Assembly (NCBI GenBank): GCA_007120155.1
Contig: SKOF01000158.1
Location: forward strand, 1-7,691
DNA from: Thioalkalivibrio sp.
GTDB lineage: Bacteria; Pseudomonadota; Gammaproteobacteria; Ectothiorhodospirales; Ectothiorhodospiraceae
DNA length: 7,691 bases
Direction of reading: 5' to 3'
Part shown: in pieces, positions 5,683 to 7,691 of the stretch
Numbering within the stretch: the stretch's first letter is position 1
How the letters are laid out: every line of letters begins with the position of its first letter
Position numbers and translations under genes: made by a program
The notes under the pieces: generated by a model
The model's input: the letters and a program-made list of their open reading frames with translations, nothing else
What the model was told of the DNA's origin: nothing
Databases searched by the model: none

Positions 5683-6939
5683 ATGACCGTGCCGACCCTG
5701 ACACACCCGCTGGCGAAATCCGCGCACTGGATCGCCGCACATCATGTCGCGATCCTGATGATCGCCACCCTGGCGCTGTTCCCCTTCGGCACGGGCCATC
5801 AACTGCCGCTGGCCATCCTTGCCGTGATCGGGCTCGTGCGGGCCGCACGCGCCGATGGCAGGGCCTGGGCACAGCCGGAGGTGAGGCTGTTCCTGTGGGT
5901 CTACGCGCTGATCTTCATTCCCCTAGCCATCTCCATGCTCACCGCCGTCGACCCGGGACAGGCCGTGCGCACCAGCGGACGTTATCTGGCCTTCCTTTTC
6001 GTCGGGCTGGCTGTCCTGCTGGCCCATCCGACCGGCACACTGACCCGGGCGCTGATGTGGGCCATCCTCGTCATCCCCACCCTCTGGGTGCTCGACGCCG
6101 TGATGCAGCTCCTGATGGGAACCAACGTGCTGGGTTATCCGGCCGACGGCACGCAACCGACGGGGCTCTTCCATCCCAGGCGCAGCATCGGGATCTTCCT
6201 GGCGCACCTGCTGCCGCTCTATCTCGAAGCCCTCAGGCGCCTCTTGCCGGGGCGGCCCTGGATCTGGCTGCTGATCATCCCTTACCTGGCGGTGATCCTG
6301 CTGGCGGGCGCCCGGGCATCGTGGCTCACGGCGATCCTGGCAATGGCCGCCTACGGCCTGTATCTGGCCATCATCTACCGGGTGTCCTGGCGGCGCATGA
6401 TCGCACCGGGGGTCGCGATTCTGGCAGCCGGCGTGGCCGCGGCCATGTTCTCACCCGGCCTGCAGGATCGCCTGGACCGAACCGCGGGACTCCTGACGCT
6501 CGATTTCGAGAGCTGGGACCACGCCACGTCCTATCGCATGAGCATATGGTCGGCGGCCTCGCGCGTATTCCAGGATCACTGGCTCCTGGGCGTCGGGGCC
6601 CGCGGTTTCACCCCCACGGCCCTGGAGGCCGGATACCTGGATCAAAGCTTCTCCCACGTCCACCTGTTCATTCTGGATGTGCCGGTCACCACGGGCGTGA
6701 TCGGGCTCGCGGGGTACCTGGCCGTCATGGGGATCGTTCTAGTCTGGTACCTGCGTCAGGGGGATCGGCGCGCGTCGCTCTTCGCGCCCTGGCTGGCCGT
6801 CGCCCTGGCGTTGTTCCCGCTGAACGCACACTGGAATTTTTACGGGACGTTCTTCACCGCACTGCTCTGGTTCATCTTCCTGGTGGCGATGATCATGTAC
6901 CGGGAGGGGCGGGCATCACCCGCAGGGCGGGGCCCTTGA
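5683..6939 (+). CDS. O-antigen ligase family membrane protein (WaaL/Wzy_C type)
   Basis: 418 aa, very hydrophobic, with about 11-12 predicted membrane segments (roughly 17-35, 39-55, 68-88, 98-115, 121-144, 168-184, 192-208, 211-232, 238-256, 328-357, 366-381, 388-406). A periplasmic loop lies at about 257-327. Family marks are LLAGARASWLTAILA (Arg211, matching the conserved Arg after the middle helices) and the loop end SFSHVHLFILDVPVTTGVIGLAGY (His325/His327, then T-G-x-I-G), the ligase signature. WaaL ligases join undecaprenyl-linked O-antigen to lipid A-core on the periplasmic side. Wzy polymerases and other Wzy_C proteins share the architecture, so the exact substrate is not proven, although an LPS setting favours ligase. 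The frame is open upstream to 5599 inside the previous gene; ATG 5683 is preferred because it starts just before the first helix and follows the previous stop by 23 bp. No clear Shine-Dalgarno is seen, so translation may rely on coupling. Confidence 0.88.
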   Translation: MTVPTLTHPLAKSAHWIAAHHVAILMIATLALFPFGTGHQLPLAILAVIGLVRAARADGRAWAQPEVRLFLWVYALIFIPLAISMLTAVDPGQAVRTSGRYLAFLFVGLAVLLAHPTGTLTRALMWAILVIPTLWVLDAVMQLLMGTNVLGYPADGTQPTGLFHPRRSIGIFLAHLLPLYLEALRRLLPGRPWIWLLIIPYLAVILLAGARASWLTAILAMAAYGLYLAIIYRVSWRRMIAPGVAILAAGVAAAMFSPGLQDRLDRTAGLLTLDFESWDHATSYRMSIWSAASRVFQDHWLLGVGARGFTPTALEAGYLDQSFSHVHLFILDVPVTTGVIGLAGYLAVMGIVLVWYLRQGDRRASLFAPWLAVALALFPLNAHWNFYGTFFTALLWFIFLVAMIMYREGRASPAGRGP

Positions 6940-6963
6940 ACCGGACACGGGGCCGGCGCGTCC

Positions 6964-7182
6964 TCAGTCCCTGAGCACGTACTCCGTGCCGCAGTACGGG
7001 CAGATCATGCGCTTGTCCGGCGCGTCCTCGATGGGGATGAACACGCGCGGATGGGAGGACCACAGCGCCGTGCCCGGCTGCGGGCAGTGCAGGGGCAGAT
7101 CGGCGCGGGTCAGGGTCACGCTGGTCTGCGCATTGGCGGGCTGACACTGGTCCTGGTGTTCGGCGGTGCGAGGGTTGGGCAT
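6964..7182 (-). CDS. CHCC zinc-finger domain protein (zf-CHCC, NDUFS6-like)
   Basis: 72 aa. The zinc site is complete: Cys33 (LPLHCP), His44 (WSSHPRVFIPI), Cys61 and Cys64 (ICPYCGTEYVL), the C-H-C-C pattern of PF10276, a domain shared with the mitochondrial complex I accessory subunit NDUFS6. The bacterial proteins are small and mostly uncharacterised. The first 28 residues look disordered. The start is well supported: GGTGATCC at 7191-7184 on the minus strand extends complementarity to the 16S rRNA tail and sits just ahead of ATG 7182. It converges on the ligase gene, with 24 bp between stops. From memory, this gene commonly follows ilvE next to heptosyltransferase genes in gammaproteobacteria. 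Here the DNA directly upstream is a GxxExxY unit that begins 18 bp before the start codon, so it may have lost its native promoter or be read through from that unit. Confidence 0.85.
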   Translation of the reverse strand: MPNPRTAEHQDQCQPANAQTSVTLTRADLPLHCPQPGTALWSSHPRVFIPIEDAPDKRMICPYCGTEYVLRD

Positions 7183-7200
7183 CGGATCACCGTAGAGGAT

Positions 7201-7241
7201 GAATGGACAGGATTAACAGGATTTTTCAGGATTTACAGGAT
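7201..7241 (+). repeat. Left arm of a 41-bp inverted repeat bracketing the GxxExxY gene
   Basis: This arm matches the reverse complement of 7626-7666 at 40 of 41 positions (a single T/G difference at 7235-equivalent spacing, in ATTTACAGG versus ATTGACAGG). It is built from four copies of CAGGAT(T), starting at 7208, 7217, 7227 and 7236, so the period is 9-10 bp. It contains the stop codon of the GxxExxY gene (TGA on the minus strand, 7226-7228), and its outer end lies 18 bp before the zinc-finger start codon. Confidence 0.9.
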
Positions 7242-7627
7242 CGACGATAACTCCTGAACTTGCGCTTTACGGAAACACTATCGGCAAAATTGATCAACAG
7301 CCCCGTCTCGAAGCCGGTAGCAACGAGATAGTTCACGACCTGTGCCTCATGCCTGCGAGTTAAAGACTCAATCGCCTTGAGTTCACAGATCACACGATTC
7401 TCAACCAGTAGGTCCACAAAATACTCACCTACCCGATGACCATCGTACATCACCGGCACAGGGACCTGCTGCGAAACCGTGAAGCCATGCTTCATCAGTT
7501 CGATGGCGAGGGCATTCTCGTATACCTTTTCGAGAAATCCGCCACCCAACCGCTTGTGGACGGCATAGGCAGCGGCAATAATCTCACGGGTACAATCTAC
7601 GTCCGGAAACTCCCTTTCGAGCGACAT
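7226..7627 (-). CDS. GxxExxY family protein (PD-(D/E)XK nuclease-like)
   Basis: 133 aa from ATG 7627. The name-giving motif is Gly30-x-x-Glu33-x-x-Tyr36 in LGGGFLEKVYENALAIEL. It is followed by the PD-(D/E)XK-type core GEYFVDLLVENRVICELKAIE (Asp72, Glu82-x-Lys84) and HEAQVVNYLVATGFETGLLINF, matching PF13366/TIGR04256. All candidate catalytic residues are present, so the gene looks intact. Known: the family is widespread, often multi-copy in a genome, with no established role; nuclease activity is predicted from fold only. The frame is open to 7678, but ATG 7627 is preferred because the upstream 17 codons simply translate the inverted repeat, and AGGA (7639-7636) lies 8 nt before the ATG. The stop TGA is within the other repeat arm. 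It is co-directional with the zinc-finger gene, 43 bp upstream of it. Codon and base use are less G+C-rich than in neighbours, suggesting horizontal origin. Confidence 0.9.
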   Translation of the reverse strand: MSLEREFPDVDCTREIIAAAYAVHKRLGGGFLEKVYENALAIELMKHGFTVSQQVPVPVMYDGHRVGEYFVDLLVENRVICELKAIESLTRRHEAQVVNYLVATGFETGLLINFADSVSVKRKFRSYRRSCKS

Positions 7628-7666
7628 CCTGTCAATCCTGAAAAATCCTGTTAATCCTGTCCATTC
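7626..7666 (-). repeat. Right arm of the 41-bp inverted repeat
   Basis: Read on the minus strand from 7666, it repeats the left arm with one substitution. It places AGGA (7639-7636) and the first two bases of the ATG (7627-7626) of the GxxExxY gene inside the repeat, so it forms the gene's translation initiation region. An mRNA covering both arms could pair them into a 41-bp stem with one mismatch, hiding the ribosome-binding site. Confidence 0.9.
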
Positions 7667-7691
7667 TCGTTCAAACAAATGTCAGCCACGC

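Larger units (their letters stand above)
7201..7666 (-). mobile_element. Possible small inverted-repeat-bounded unit carrying a GxxExxY gene
   Basis: A 466-bp segment has 41-bp inverted ends (outer termini GAATGGACAGG) and a single gene whose start and stop codons both fall inside the ends. It is visibly poorer in G+C than the rest of the window. It has no transposase of its own, and I see no target-site duplication in the flanks (GTAGAGGAT on the left, TCGTTCAAAC on the right). I recall similar CAGGATT-rich repeats beside GxxExxY genes in unrelated genomes, but cannot check that here. Calling it mobile is inference from structure; it could equally be a gene retained with its own regulatory repeats. 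Confidence 0.4.

Noticed and set aside
5580..6974. 464-codon plus-strand frame overlapping the O-antigen ligase
   Set aside because: Arg/Gly/Pro-rich translation with no motifs, shifted against a convincing membrane protein; shadow frame.
7051..7257. 68-codon plus-strand frame ending in EWTGLTGFFRIYRI
   Set aside because: The shared peptide is only the inverted-repeat arm in translation; the same peptide appears upstream of the GxxExxY start for the same reason.
7201..7691. CRISPR array or integron attachment site
   Set aside because: The repeat units are 7-10 bp, contiguous and inverted between the arms, with no spacers, and no integrase or cas gene is present in the window.
1..7691. tRNA, rRNA or riboswitch genes
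   Set aside because: No cloverleaf-like segment, rRNA-like block or known riboswitch core was recognised by eye; intergenic gaps are all under about 130 bp.

Overview
The window is a G+C-rich stretch with compact, overlapping genes. It looks like part of a lipopolysaccharide (LPS) core and outer-sugar locus of a Gram-negative bacterium, most likely a gammaproteobacterium of the Chromatiales/Ectothiorhodospiraceae type. That placement is inferred from gene content (LpxL tail, YrbL-like kinase, ELM1-family protein, GT4 enzymes, O-antigen ligase, CHCC zinc-finger protein) and not from any marker gene.

Layout: (1) 1-102, plus strand, the last 33 residues of an LpxL-type lipid A acyltransferase. 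(2) 103-192, a convergent intergenic gap holding an 11-bp perfect inverted repeat. (3) 193-2526, a three-gene minus-strand operon: 2OG-Fe(II) oxygenase, then ELM1-family protein, then YrbL-like kinase-fold protein. The first pair overlaps by 47 bp (or abuts, depending on the start chosen) and the second pair overlaps in ATGA. (4) 2527-2654, a divergent promoter region. On the minus strand it contains a good sigma70-like promoter whose 17-bp spacer is largely a run of G, a layout known from phase-variable genes. (5) 2655-6939, a plus-strand operon: two GT4 glycosyltransferases joined by an ATGA overlap, a DxD-motif GT-A-type glycosyltransferase, and an O-antigen ligase-family membrane protein. 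(6) 6964-7182, minus strand, a small CHCC zinc-finger protein. (7) 7201-7666, a visibly A+T-richer unit: a minus-strand GxxExxY-family gene bracketed by 41-bp inverted repeats (40/41 identical). These repeats supply its Shine-Dalgarno, start codon and stop codon.

Working together: the plus operon would add sugars to a lipid-linked or core acceptor at the cytoplasmic face and join glycan to the core in the periplasm. The divergent operon would modify the core, by oxidation, by phosphorylation and by an unknown step assigned to the ELM1-family protein. If the G-tract promoter is truly variable, that modification would switch on and off in the population. The GxxExxY unit looks like a separate insertion just upstream of the zinc-finger gene. 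It and the poly-G promoter are the two items most worth following up.
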